A stretch of DNA of 7,462 nucleotides from JANMMJ01 sp964543235 (GTDB taxonomy: Bacteria; Pseudomonadota; Alphaproteobacteria; Rhizobiales; Aestuariivirgaceae): the NCBI GenBank assembly GCA_964543235.1, contig CAZIXE010000109.1, positions 1 through 7,462 of the forward strand, read 5' to 3'. Shown here in pieces: positions 1 to 6,430 of the stretch. Below the pieces are notes generated by a model. The model was not told where the DNA came from and searched no databases. It was given only the letters and a program-made list of their open reading frames with translations. The translations under genes were made by a program, and so were the position numbers. Each line of letters opens with the position of its first letter. The stretch's first letter is position 1.

Positions 1-7
1 TTGTCCA

Positions 8-95
8 GATACAAGGGTGCCCGAAGGGCGGGTGAGGGCCCCTTTGGGCCGAAGGCCGGATGCGGGCCCTCTTGGGCCAATGGCCGGATACGGGC
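8..95. repeat. Degenerate 28-bp tandem repeat with hairpins
   Basis: Two clear copies, 36-63 and 64-91, are in register at a 28-bp period and match at most positions. GGGC at 92-95 begins a third copy, and a decayed copy (8-35) matches mainly in its second half. Each clear copy contains a perfect GGCCC-N4-GGGCC hairpin (37-50 and 65-78). The 3' arm of that hairpin is reused in a second palindrome, GGCC-N3-GGCC (47-57 and 75-85). The decayed copy has GCCC-GAA-GGGC at 19-29. Loops differ between copies while stems are kept. The block starts about 30 bp after the mtkB stop in the direction of that operon, so it would lie in the 3' part of the transcript. It has no T-run, so it is not a classical intrinsic terminator. 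It could slow or stop transcription, protect the mRNA 3' end, or simply be an intergenic repeat. Confidence 0.6.
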
Positions 96-123
96 GTGGG
101 CTAGAGCGGCCGGCGCGGGCGGC

Positions 124-1011
124 CTACGCTGCCTTCAGCATCTGCTGGGCGGCAGCACCGATCTCCGCCGGCGTCGGCGCGATGGTGACGCCGACATCGC
201 GCAGGATTTCGACCTTCTCCGAGGCGCTTTCGCCGAAGGCCGAGATGATGGCCCCGGCATGGCCCATGCGCCGCCCTTTGGGCGCCGACAGGCCGGCCAC
301 ATAGGCGGCGACCGGCTTTTTCATGTGGTCGCGGATGAACTCGGCCGCCTCCGCCTCCTGGGGGCCGCCGATCTCGCCGATCATGACCACCGCATGGGTC
401 TCGGGATCGGCCTCGAACAGTTCGAGAATGTCCCTGAACGACGAGCCGTTGATGGGATCGCCGCCGATGCCCACACTGGTCGAAACCCCGATGCCGAGCT
501 CCTTCATCTGCGCCGCCGCCTCATAGCCGAGTGTCCCCGAGCGCCCGACGATGCCGACATGGCCGGGAAGGTAGATATGCCCCGGCATGATGCCGAGCAG
601 CGCCTTGCCGGGCGAGATGACGCCGGCGCAGTTCGGGCCAATGAGCCGCATGCGGTTTTCCGCCTTGTAGCGGCGCATGTAGCGCTTGACCCGGATCATG
701 TCCTGGGCCGGGATGCCGTCGGTGATGGCGACACAGGTCTTGATCCCGGCATCGGCCGCTTCCATGATCGAATCGGCCGCGAATGGCGGCGGCACGAACA
801 CGATCGAGGCGGTCGCACCCGTCTTCGCGACGGCCTCCTTCATCGTGTCGAACACCGGAACGCCATGTTCGGATGTGCCACCCTTGCCGGGGGTCACGCC
901 CCCCGCCACATGGGTGCCGTAGTCGATCATCTCTCTGGTATGGAACGAGCCGATCTTGCCGGTGATGCCCTGGACGATGACCGGCGTCAGGCGGTCGAGA
1001 AGGATGCTCAT
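124..1011 (-). CDS. mtkB: Malate-CoA ligase (malate thiokinase) alpha subunit
   Basis: This 295-residue protein is the alpha subunit of malate-CoA ligase, which makes malyl-CoA from malate, CoA and ATP in the serine cycle. The N-terminal CoA-binding Rossmann part (about 1-130) contains VQGITGKIGSF at 13-23 and TPGKGG at 40-45. The ligase part contains PNCAG at 126-130, GRSGTLGYEAAAQMKELG at 156-173, GIGGDPINGSSF at 181-192 and IGEIGGPQEAEA at 211-222. The expected phosphohistidine is His251 in RRMGHAGAII. Length and motifs match Methylobacterium MtkB closely from memory. The ATG overlaps the mtkA stop by 4 bp (1008-1011), which implies translational coupling and a 1:1 complex. Succinyl-CoA ligase alpha (SucD) is the close alternative by family. 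The neighbouring mtkA, sgaA and mclA favour the malate enzyme. No truncation is seen. Confidence 0.93.
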   Translation of the reverse strand: MSILLDRLTPVIVQGITGKIGSFHTREMIDYGTHVAGGVTPGKGGTSEHGVPVFDTMKEAVAKTGATASIVFVPPPFAADSIMEAADAGIKTCVAITDGIPAQDMIRVKRYMRRYKAENRMRLIGPNCAGVISPGKALLGIMPGHIYLPGHVGIVGRSGTLGYEAAAQMKELGIGVSTSVGIGGDPINGSSFRDILELFEADPETHAVVMIGEIGGPQEAEAAEFIRDHMKKPVAAYVAGLSAPKGRRMGHAGAIISAFGESASEKVEILRDVGVTIAPTPAEIGAAAQQMLKAA

Positions 1012-2207
1012 GCGTTCACCACGGCCTTGATGTTGGCGGACTTGTCGTTCTTCCAGGCGGCGACCGCGCGCTGCGCGGCTTCGGCCAGCGTGTTGGCGCG
1101 GATCACCGGCAAGCCGCTCTTGGCCAGGATCTTGCGGCCCTCTTCGACATGGGTGCCGGCCAGCCTCACCACCACCGGCACAGTGACCGGATGCTTTTCC
1201 AGCGCCTGCACGATCCCTTCCGCCACCCAGTCGCAGCGGTTGATGCCGGCGAAGATATTGACGAGGATCGCCTCGACATTCTCATCCGACGTCACCAGCC
1301 GGAACGCCTTGGCGACCCGCTCCGGCGTGGCGCCGCCGCCGATGTCGAGGAAATTGGCGGGCTCGCCGCCGGCCAGCTTGATCATGTCCATGGTCGCCAT
1401 GGCGAGCCCCGCGCCGTTGACGATGCAGCCGATATTGCCGTCGAGCCCCACATAGGAAAGCCCGCGGTCGGCGGCCCGCGTCTCGCGCGGGTCCTCCTGC
1501 GATTTGTCGCGCAGCTCCGAGATGCTGGCATGGCGGAACAGCGCATTGTCGTCGAAGGTCATCTTGGCATCGAGCGCCACGATCGAGCCGTCCTCGGTGA
1601 CGATCAGCGGATTGATCTCGACCATCGTGGCGTCGAGCTCCTCGAAGGCGCGGTAGCAGCCGAGGATCGTGCTGACCGCCTGCTGCACCTGGCCGGGCGC
1701 GAGGCCCAGCCCGAAGGCGATCTCGCGCGCCTGGAACGCCTGCATGCCGACCGCCGGCTCGACGCTCACCCGGATGATGGTGTCGGGCTTTTCCGCGGCG
1801 ATGTCCTCGATCTCCATGCCGCCCGCCGCCGAGGCGACGACCATCACGCGCTCCGATTTCCGGTCGAGCACGAAGCCGAGATAGAGCTCGCGGGCGATCG
1901 CCACCGCCCCTTCGACATAGAGCCGGTAGACGATCTTGCCCGCCGGGCCCGACTGGTGCGTCACCAGCTTCTTGCCGAGGAGATCGTTGGCGGCATCGAG
2001 CACATCGTCCTCGGAGCGGCAGATCTTGACGCCGCCCGCCTTGCCGCGCCCGCCGGTATGCACCTGCGCCTTGACCACCCACATCTTGCCGCCGATCTCG
2101 CGTGCCCGGTAGGCGGCCTGTTCGGGGCTGTAGGCCAGCCCGCCGCGCGGCACCGGTACGCCGAACCGCGCCAGGATTTCCTTGGCCTGATACTCGTGAA
2201 TGTCCAT
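1008..2207 (-). CDS. mtkA: Malate-CoA ligase (malate thiokinase) beta subunit
   Basis: This 399-residue protein is the ATP-grasp beta subunit that pairs with MtkB to make malyl-CoA from malate. The start is the ATG at 2205-2207, giving MDIHEYQAKEIL, the typical N-terminus of MtkA/SucC. It is preceded by a purine-rich Shine-Dalgarno stretch, GGGAGGACGAGGA. A longer reading from 2282 would add 25 unconserved residues and run into sgaA. Visible motifs are the ATP-grasp lysine and glycine-rich loop (KAQVHTGGRGKAGG, 46-59), the metal-binding region EINPL at 197-201 with Asp213 in ALDAKM, and the ligase motif NGAGLAMATMDMIK (264-277). GGEPANFLDIGGGA (280-293) and NIFAGINRCDWVAEG (317-331) are also present. 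It lies 13 bp after the sgaA stop and overlaps mtkB by 4 bp. SucC is the family alternative; the operon context argues for malate. Confidence 0.93.
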   Translation of the reverse strand: MDIHEYQAKEILARFGVPVPRGGLAYSPEQAAYRAREIGGKMWVVKAQVHTGGRGKAGGVKICRSEDDVLDAANDLLGKKLVTHQSGPAGKIVYRLYVEGAVAIARELYLGFVLDRKSERVMVVASAAGGMEIEDIAAEKPDTIIRVSVEPAVGMQAFQAREIAFGLGLAPGQVQQAVSTILGCYRAFEELDATMVEINPLIVTEDGSIVALDAKMTFDDNALFRHASISELRDKSQEDPRETRAADRGLSYVGLDGNIGCIVNGAGLAMATMDMIKLAGGEPANFLDIGGGATPERVAKAFRLVTSDENVEAILVNIFAGINRCDWVAEGIVQALEKHPVTVPVVVRLAGTHVEEGRKILAKSGLPVIRANTLAEAAQRAVAAWKNDKSANIKAVVNA

Positions 2208-2220
2208 TCCTCGTCCTCCC

Positions 2221-3411
2221 TCAGGCCGCCTGCCTGATCTGGCGCACCTCATGGGCGCGATAATACTCCTCCGCCGCGGCAACCCCGCTGCCCGCCGTGA
2301 CCGGGATGCCGAGATCGCGCATCGCCATCTCCGCGCCGGCGATCGCCATCAGGCACATGAGCTCGTTGAGATCGCCGAGATGGCCGATGCGGAACACCCG
2401 CCCCGCCACCTTGTTGAGGCCGACGCCGAGCGACAGGCCGTAGCGCTGGTAGGCGTGTTTCACCAGCGCCGCCGAATCGAACCCTTCCGGGATGACGATG
2501 GCGCTCACCGTATCCGAATGCCATTTCGGCGCCTTGGCGCAGAGCCTGAGGCCCCATGCCGAAACCGCCCGGCGCACGCCCTCGGCCAGCCGGTGGTGGC
2601 GCGCGAAAACCTGCTCAAGGCCCTCGTCGAGGAGGAGGTCGACGGCGGCCCTGAGCGCCCGAAGCATGTGCATCGGGGGAGTGTAGGGAAAATAGCCGTC
2701 CTTGTTGGTCCTGATCATGTCGTCGAAATCGAAGTAGCAGCGCCTGAGCCCCGCCGCCTGGCGCGCCGCCAGCGCCTTCTGCGACACGCAGACGATGGCG
2801 AGCCCCGCCGGCATCATGAAGCCCTTCTGCGAGCCCGACACGCAGATATCGACGCCCCATTCATCCATGCGGAAATCGATCGAGGCGAGCGAACTCACCG
2901 CATCGACGAACAGCAGCGCCGGATGCCGGGCCTCATCCATGGCGCGCCGCACCGCGGCGACGTCGCTGGTGACTCCGGTGGCCGTTTCATTATGCGTAAC
3001 CAGCACTGCCTTGATCGTGTGCTCCTTGTCGGCCTTGAGCTTCTCGGCGAAAATGTCGACCGGCACCCCCTCGCCCCAGTCGGCATCGACGATGTCGACC
3101 TCGAGCCCGTGCCGCTGGCAGAGATCGGCCCACAGCAGCGAGAACTGCCCGAACCGCGCGATCAGCACCTTGTCGCCGGGGGAGAGCGTGTTGGTCATGG
3201 CCGCTTCCCAGCCGCCGGTGCCTGAGGCCGGCCACAGGAACACCTGGCCGTCGCGGCTCTTGAACACCTTCTTCACGTCCTCGAACAGGGGCAGCGTGAA
3301 GCCCGGGAGATCGGGAGCCCGCTGGTCCTCCATGGCAATGTCCATGGCAAGGCGCACCGCCTGCGGCACATTTGTCGGTCCCGGAATGAACAGTCCTTTG
3401 AGCCCAGGCAT
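2221..3411 (-). CDS. sgaA: Serine-glyoxylate aminotransferase
   Basis: This 396-residue class V, PLP-dependent aminotransferase converts serine plus glyoxylate into hydroxypyruvate plus glycine, a core step of the serine cycle. Features seen are the N-terminal FIPGPTNVP (8-16), the PASGTGGWEAA loop (61-71) that would bind the cofactor phosphate, and THNETATGVTS (139-149). Asp170 in LLFVDAVSSLAS should contact the PLP ring nitrogen. Lys196 in SGSQKGFMMPAG should form the Schiff base. DGYFPYTPP (238-246) and VFRIGHLGDLNEL (339-351) follow, with Arg341 a likely substrate-carboxylate contact. The ATG at 3409-3411 follows an AAGGGAGGA ribosome site at good spacing. It is the first gene of the leftward operon, divergent from the response regulator. 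The alanine-glyoxylate branch of the family is the alternative, but the sequence closely resembles Methylobacterium SgaA and the neighbours agree. Confidence 0.93.
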   Translation of the reverse strand: MPGLKGLFIPGPTNVPQAVRLAMDIAMEDQRAPDLPGFTLPLFEDVKKVFKSRDGQVFLWPASGTGGWEAAMTNTLSPGDKVLIARFGQFSLLWADLCQRHGLEVDIVDADWGEGVPVDIFAEKLKADKEHTIKAVLVTHNETATGVTSDVAAVRRAMDEARHPALLFVDAVSSLASIDFRMDEWGVDICVSGSQKGFMMPAGLAIVCVSQKALAARQAAGLRRCYFDFDDMIRTNKDGYFPYTPPMHMLRALRAAVDLLLDEGLEQVFARHHRLAEGVRRAVSAWGLRLCAKAPKWHSDTVSAIVIPEGFDSAALVKHAYQRYGLSLGVGLNKVAGRVFRIGHLGDLNELMCLMAIAGAEMAMRDLGIPVTAGSGVAAAEEYYRAHEVRQIRQAA

Positions 3412-3449
3412 GCGAACATCCTCCCTTTTGCAGTGGCGCCGGCGCGTCG

Positions 3450-3478
3450 ACTATTGCGGGGTGGGCCAAGGGGCACAA
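3450..3478 (-). promoter_or_regulatory. Possible sigma-70 promoter of the sgaA-mtkAB operon
   Basis: On the minus strand TTGTGC (3478-3473) and AATAGT (3455-3450) are separated by 17 bp and lie about 40 bp upstream of the sgaA ATG. The matches to the consensus are modest (3/6 and 4/6), but spacing and position fit a promoter. A loose dyad, GTG-N2-CC-AA-GG-N2-CAC (3461-3476), sits in the spacer. This is an inference from sequence only. Confidence 0.3.
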
Positions 3479-3493
3479 CACCCGAAGAACCAG

Positions 3494-3540
3494 CCCATTG
3501 GCATCCATTAGGGTAGTTTTTTACGACCCGAAATAATGGG
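3494..3540. promoter_or_regulatory. Dyad-rich operator candidate in the divergent intergenic region
   Basis: The element CCATT occurs at 3495-3499 and again exactly 10 bp later at 3505-3509, one DNA turn apart. Its inverse TAATGG lies at 3534-3539 and pairs perfectly with CCATTA (3505-3510). Nested inside are GGGT (3511-3514) and ACCC (3526-3529), around a run of six T at 3517-3522. The element lies between the putative sgaA promoter and the regulator start, so a bound protein could act on both directions. Transcribed, it could also form a bulged hairpin. NarL-family regulators often use short paired sites, so the adjacent regulator is a candidate ligand; that is inference. Confidence 0.4.
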
Positions 3541-3591
3541 TTACGCCGTAGCACCTTGCCAGGCACCTACCCGATAGTATAGCAATTGCCC

Positions 3592-4227
3592 ATGCCGGCC
3601 CCGATTGAGATCATCCTTGGCGATCCCAACCCGCTCATGCTTCAGGCCCTGGCCGAAATCTTCGAGCGCGACAGCCGCTTCAGCCTGGTCGCCACGGCCA
3701 AGACGGCCGAAGGCTTCCTCGAGGCCGCCCTGCGTGCCCCCGTGCCGGTCGGTGTCATCGACTGGTCGCTCCCGGTGCTCGGCGCCGAGCGGCTGATCGC
3801 CATCCTCCGCGAAAATCCCAATGCCCCCCGGATCGTCGTCTATGCCTCCTCGACCGATCCCGCCATCCCCCGCCGCGCCATGGCGGCCGGCGCCGCCGGT
3901 TTCTGCACCCGCGAGACCGGCCCCGAACAGCTGCTCGATATCGCCGCCAGCGTCGCCCGGGGCAAGATGGTCTTCCCCTTCCTCGACGTGCGCCAGCTGA
4001 AGCGCGGGCCGGCCGAGGACCTGACCGGGCGCGAGAAGGTCCTGCTCGCCGCCCTCGCCCGCGGCCGCACCAACACCGAGCTTGCCGCCGAACTCGGCAT
4101 CTCGATCAACACCGTCAAGTTTCACCTGCGCAACCTCTACGAAAAGCTGGGCATCCGCAACCGCGCCCAGGCGATCGCCTTCTACTATTCCGAGAGCACG
4201 CTGCAGCCGCCGCCTCCGGCCGATTGA
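3592..4227 (+). CDS. Orphan NarL/LuxR-family response regulator, atypical receiver
   Basis: This 211-residue, two-domain transcription factor has a receiver domain at about 5-125 and a LuxR-type helix-turn-helix at about 143-203. Asp57 in VIDWSLP is the likely phosphoacceptor, and Ser86/Ser87 in VVYASSTD fill the switch position. Two canonical residues are altered. The usual acidic pair is a single Asp11 (GDPNP), and the conserved lysine of the GFLLK-type motif is Arg107 in GFCTRE. The output domain has LTGREKVLLAALARGRTNTELAAELGIS, with TVKFHLRNLYEKLGIRNRAQA as the recognition region, and is well conserved. The chosen ATG (3592) is two codons inside a possible TTG start at 3586. Neither has a visible Shine-Dalgarno. 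No histidine kinase is nearby. Divergent from sgaA and upstream of mclA, it is a plausible regulator of both. The ligand or partner is unknown. Confidence 0.88.
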   Translation: MPAPIEIILGDPNPLMLQALAEIFERDSRFSLVATAKTAEGFLEAALRAPVPVGVIDWSLPVLGAERLIAILRENPNAPRIVVYASSTDPAIPRRAMAAGAAGFCTRETGPEQLLDIAASVARGKMVFPFLDVRQLKRGPAEDLTGREKVLLAALARGRTNTELAAELGISINTVKFHLRNLYEKLGIRNRAQAIAFYYSESTLQPPPPAD

Positions 4228-4236
4228 TCCGCCTAC

Positions 4237-4256
4237 GGAGCAATGCGCCGGGCTCC
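4237..4256 (+). terminator. Weak hairpin after the response regulator
   Basis: GGAGC (4237-4241) and GCTCC (4252-4256) can pair around a 10-nt loop about 10 bp after the regulator stop, followed by AATTGTC. The stem is short and there is no T-run, so termination here is only a possibility. It matters because it would separate the regulator transcript from mclA. Confidence 0.2.
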
Positions 4257-4263
4257 AATTGTC

Positions 4264-4291
4264 GCACGGGACTTGACATCGGGGCCCGTGC
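4264..4291 (+). promoter_or_regulatory. mclA promoter region with a perfect 7-bp dyad around the -35 box
   Basis: A perfect TTGACA lies at 4273-4278, about 60 bp upstream of the mclA ATG. A perfect inverted repeat brackets it: GCACGGG (4264-4270) and CCCGTGC (4285-4291), with 14 bp between the arms. No good TATAAT-like box lies 16-18 bp downstream. GCAATGGT at 4290-4297 is a poor match to the looser -10 elements of alphaproteobacteria. A weak -10 with a dyad over the -35 suggests a regulated promoter, though whether by repression or activation cannot be read from the sequence. Confidence 0.45.
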
Positions 4292-4338
4292 AATGGTGAC
4301 TCCGGCGCTTCTGGCATCGGATCGGAGGGATCGCCACC

Positions 4339-5322
4339 ATGAGTTTCTTCAGCGTCGAACAGGCCCCTGCCCGCCTCAACCGCAGTGAGCTGGCAGTTCC
4401 CGGCAGTCAGCCACAGCTCTTTGAAAAGGCAGCGAAATCAGCGGCCGACGTGGTCTTTCTCGACCTTGAGGACGCGGTCGCCCCCGACGACAAGGTGCAG
4501 GCCCGCAAGAATGTCATCCAGGCCATCGGCGACATCGACTGGGGCAACAAGTCGCTCTCGGTCCGCATCAACGGCCTCGACACCCACTACATGTACCGCG
4601 ACGTCGTCGATGTCCTCGAGCAGGCCTCCGACCGCCTCGATCTGATCATGATCCCCAAGGTCGGCACCGCCGCCGATGTCTATGCCGTCGACATGCTCTG
4701 TACACAGATCGAAACCGCCAGGGGCCGCGCGAAACGCGTGGGCTTCGAGATGATCATCGAAACGGCGCTTGGCATGCAGAACGTCCATGCCATCGCCGCC
4801 GCCTCGAAGCGCAACGAGTCGCTGCATTTCGGCGTCGCCGATTATGCCGCCTCGACCCGCGCCCGCACCACCTCGATCGGCGGCGCCAACCAGGATTACG
4901 CCGTTCTGACCGAGCCATTGGCCGATGGCAGCCGCCAGACCCATTGGGGCGATATGTGGCATTATGCGCTGGCCCGCATGGTCGTCGCCGCCAGGGCCAA
5001 TGGCCTGCGCCCCGTCGATGGCCCCTTCGGCAATTTCTCCGACCCCGATGCCTTCAGGGCGGCCGCCTACCGCGCCGCCGTTCTGGGCTGCGAAGGCAAA
5101 TGGGCCATTCATCCCTCGCAGATCGGCTTGGCCAATGAGGTGATGAGCCCCTCCGAGGCTGATGTCAGCCGCGCCAGACGCATCCTCGTGGCGATGGAGG
5201 AGGCGGCCAAAGCCGGCAAGGGGGCGGTGTCGCTGGACGGCCGCCTCATCGACTACGCCTCGATCCGCCAGGCGGAGGTGCTGGTGAAGAAGGCCGAACA
5301 GATCGCCGCCAGCACTGCCTGA
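4339..5322 (+). CDS. mclA: L-malyl-CoA / beta-methylmalyl-CoA lyase
   Basis: This 327-residue HpcH/HpaI-family (citrate-lyase beta-like) TIM-barrel enzyme cleaves malyl-CoA to acetyl-CoA and glyoxylate. It completes the malyl-CoA branch begun by MtkAB and supplies glyoxylate to SgaA. Motifs seen are LNRSELAVPGSQP (13-25), VVFLDLEDAVAPDDK (38-52) and Arg76 in VRINGLDTHYMYRD. Glu141 in MIIETALGM and Asp168 in FGVADYAASTRAR are the expected Mg ligands. GKWAIHPSQIGLANEV (253-268) and a C-terminal SLDGRLIDYAS (298-308) with catalytic Asp300 complete the set. Length and sequence are close to Methylobacterium MclA and Rhodobacter Mcl1 from memory. GGAGGGA sits about 10 bp before the ATG. It may also act on beta-methylmalyl-CoA, as its homologues do in the ethylmalonyl-CoA pathway, but no other gene of that pathway is here. 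Confidence 0.94.
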   Translation: MSFFSVEQAPARLNRSELAVPGSQPQLFEKAAKSAADVVFLDLEDAVAPDDKVQARKNVIQAIGDIDWGNKSLSVRINGLDTHYMYRDVVDVLEQASDRLDLIMIPKVGTAADVYAVDMLCTQIETARGRAKRVGFEMIIETALGMQNVHAIAAASKRNESLHFGVADYAASTRARTTSIGGANQDYAVLTEPLADGSRQTHWGDMWHYALARMVVAARANGLRPVDGPFGNFSDPDAFRAAAYRAAVLGCEGKWAIHPSQIGLANEVMSPSEADVSRARRILVAMEEAAKAGKGAVSLDGRLIDYASIRQAEVLVKKAEQIAASTA

Positions 5323-5326
5323 CGGT

Positions 5327-6232
5327 TCACCCGCGGCGCGGGTTCTGCCGCGCCCTGCGGCCCGTGGGCTCTGGCGCCTGCGCCATGAGCCAGGCGGCAG
5401 CCCCCGGTGTCGCGCTCCAGGCGGCCTTGCCGGACAGGGCATAGACGATGGCTTCATTCTCGTCCCCCATGCCGTAGAAATCGGGCAGCCGCTGCGGCAG
5501 TGCCTTGCCGCCGCTCAGATAGGGAGGAACATGGCGGTTCGTTGTAAGGGCCTCTTGCAGGGCCGCGCGCGCCGCCGCGCTGTCGCCCTCCGTCCGGAAG
5601 GCCTGCAGGGCCCGCCCATAGGCCCACATGGCCGAACCGTCTTCCGCATAGGCCTGGATGAGTTCGGCCGCCTCGCGGTCTCGGCCGAGTTCCAGCAGAT
5701 GGTCGAGCAGCTCGTAACGGATGCCCTGGTTGTCGTTCGGGTTGAGCCGCAGCATGTCCTGGAAATGGCCGATGGCTTCGTCGCGCTCCCCCGCCTCCCA
5801 CAGCGCGCCCGCCAGCCCGTGCCGCGCCCGCATATAGGGCCGCGTCTCGAGAATGCCCCAGAACATCCCGGCATCTTCCTCGAATGTCTGCCGGCCGAGC
5901 GCCTTCTCGCCGGCCGCCACGCCGGCCCGATAGGCCGCGATGCGCTGCGCCAGGGTCTCTGCCTCTTCCTGCGCCAGCATCACATGCGCGTCCGCACACA
6001 AGGGCGAGATCGCCAGCGCCCGCCTGGCGAGCGCGATGCGCTTCTTGCGGCCGGCCGTATCCCAGGCCGTCCACATGATGTCCTGGGCCACATCGAGATC
6101 GTCCGGCGCGCCGCTGTCGTGTCCAAATTGCCCGGCAACGGCCTTTAACAGCGCATCGAGACTGTTGATCTGCCCGGCTGTGAGCTTGGGAGTCTTGCCC
6201 TTGCCTGCGCGCTTGGCTGCCCGTTTGGCCAT
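5327..6232 (-). CDS. TPR protein resembling the ST7 family
   Basis: This 301-residue soluble protein has no signal peptide or membrane segment. The N-terminus (1-16) is rich in Lys and Arg. Helical repeats of TPR type follow at about 62-80 (RKKRIALARRALAISP) and 133-166 (a repeat ending in DEAIGHFQDMLRLNPND). A third stretch, about 170-232, contains RYELLDHLLELGRDREAAEL and an alanine-rich helix pair. Segments such as FWGILETRPYMRA (124-136), LNPNDNQGIRYELLDHLLEL (163-182), YAEDGSAMWAYGRALQAF (195-212) and NRHVPPYL (232-239) resemble bacterial proteins of the ST7 (suppressor of tumorigenicity 7) family. That match is from memory. Such proteins probably bind other proteins; no enzymatic role is known to me. 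The ATG follows GGGAGAGGAC. It converges on mclA with a 4-bp gap, so a functional link to the serine cycle is not implied. Confidence 0.85.
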   Translation of the reverse strand: MAKRAAKRAGKGKTPKLTAGQINSLDALLKAVAGQFGHDSGAPDDLDVAQDIMWTAWDTAGRKKRIALARRALAISPLCADAHVMLAQEEAETLAQRIAAYRAGVAAGEKALGRQTFEEDAGMFWGILETRPYMRARHGLAGALWEAGERDEAIGHFQDMLRLNPNDNQGIRYELLDHLLELGRDREAAELIQAYAEDGSAMWAYGRALQAFRTEGDSAAARAALQEALTTNRHVPPYLSGGKALPQRLPDFYGMGDENEAIVYALSGKAAWSATPGAAAWLMAQAPEPTGRRARQNPRRG

Positions 6233-6430
6233 GTCCTCTCCCGCCTGGTTACCGTCCCCGGCAGACTACCGCCTCCCGCCCCACAGGCAACCGCGGAATC
6301 CAGCTTATGCACGGAGATTGCCGCACCGGGTGGCGCCGCCGCCTGGTCCCTTGCCCAGGTCGGCGCGGGGGAGAAACCGGGGCATTGGATGCTGGCGGAA
6401 GGGTTTTGTGGATTATACTCCTTTTCGTTC
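6233..6430. other. Intergenic stretch with one extended dyad
   Basis: No convincing gene lies here. The clearest structure is a two-part dyad: GCGCC (6333-6337) pairs with GGCGC (6362-6366), and CCTGG (6342-6346) pairs with CCAGG (6355-6359), with an internal loop between. On the minus strand TTGCCT (6290-6285) and TAGTCT (6268-6263), 16 bp apart, could be a weak promoter for the TPR gene. TATACT at 6414-6419 on the plus strand resembles a -10 box but has no partner at normal spacing. Confidence 0.35.

Noticed and set aside
1..1455. Long open plus-strand frame across the left edge
   Set aside because: It lies antisense to mtkB and mtkA, and its product is a low-complexity Arg/Ala/Gly/His/Asp sequence typical of antisense frames in GC-rich genes.
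124..2207. Reading the ligase pair as succinyl-CoA synthetase (sucD/sucC)
   Set aside because: Adjacent sgaA and mclA, the absence of other TCA-cycle genes and close resemblance to MtkA/MtkB favour malate-CoA ligase. Only enzyme assay or phylogeny would settle it.
1149..3225. Long plus-strand frames opposite mtkA and sgaA (1149-2237 and 2200-3225)
   Set aside because: Both are antisense to confidently identified enzymes and have Arg/His/Asp-rich compositions without domains.
3541..4317. Minus-strand frame of 258 codons opposite the response regulator
   Set aside because: It is Gly/Asp/Glu-rich shadow sequence; the plus strand encodes clear receiver and LuxR domains.
4438..5457. Minus-strand frame of 339 codons opposite mclA
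   Set aside because: It is antisense to a well-conserved enzyme and has no domain of its own.
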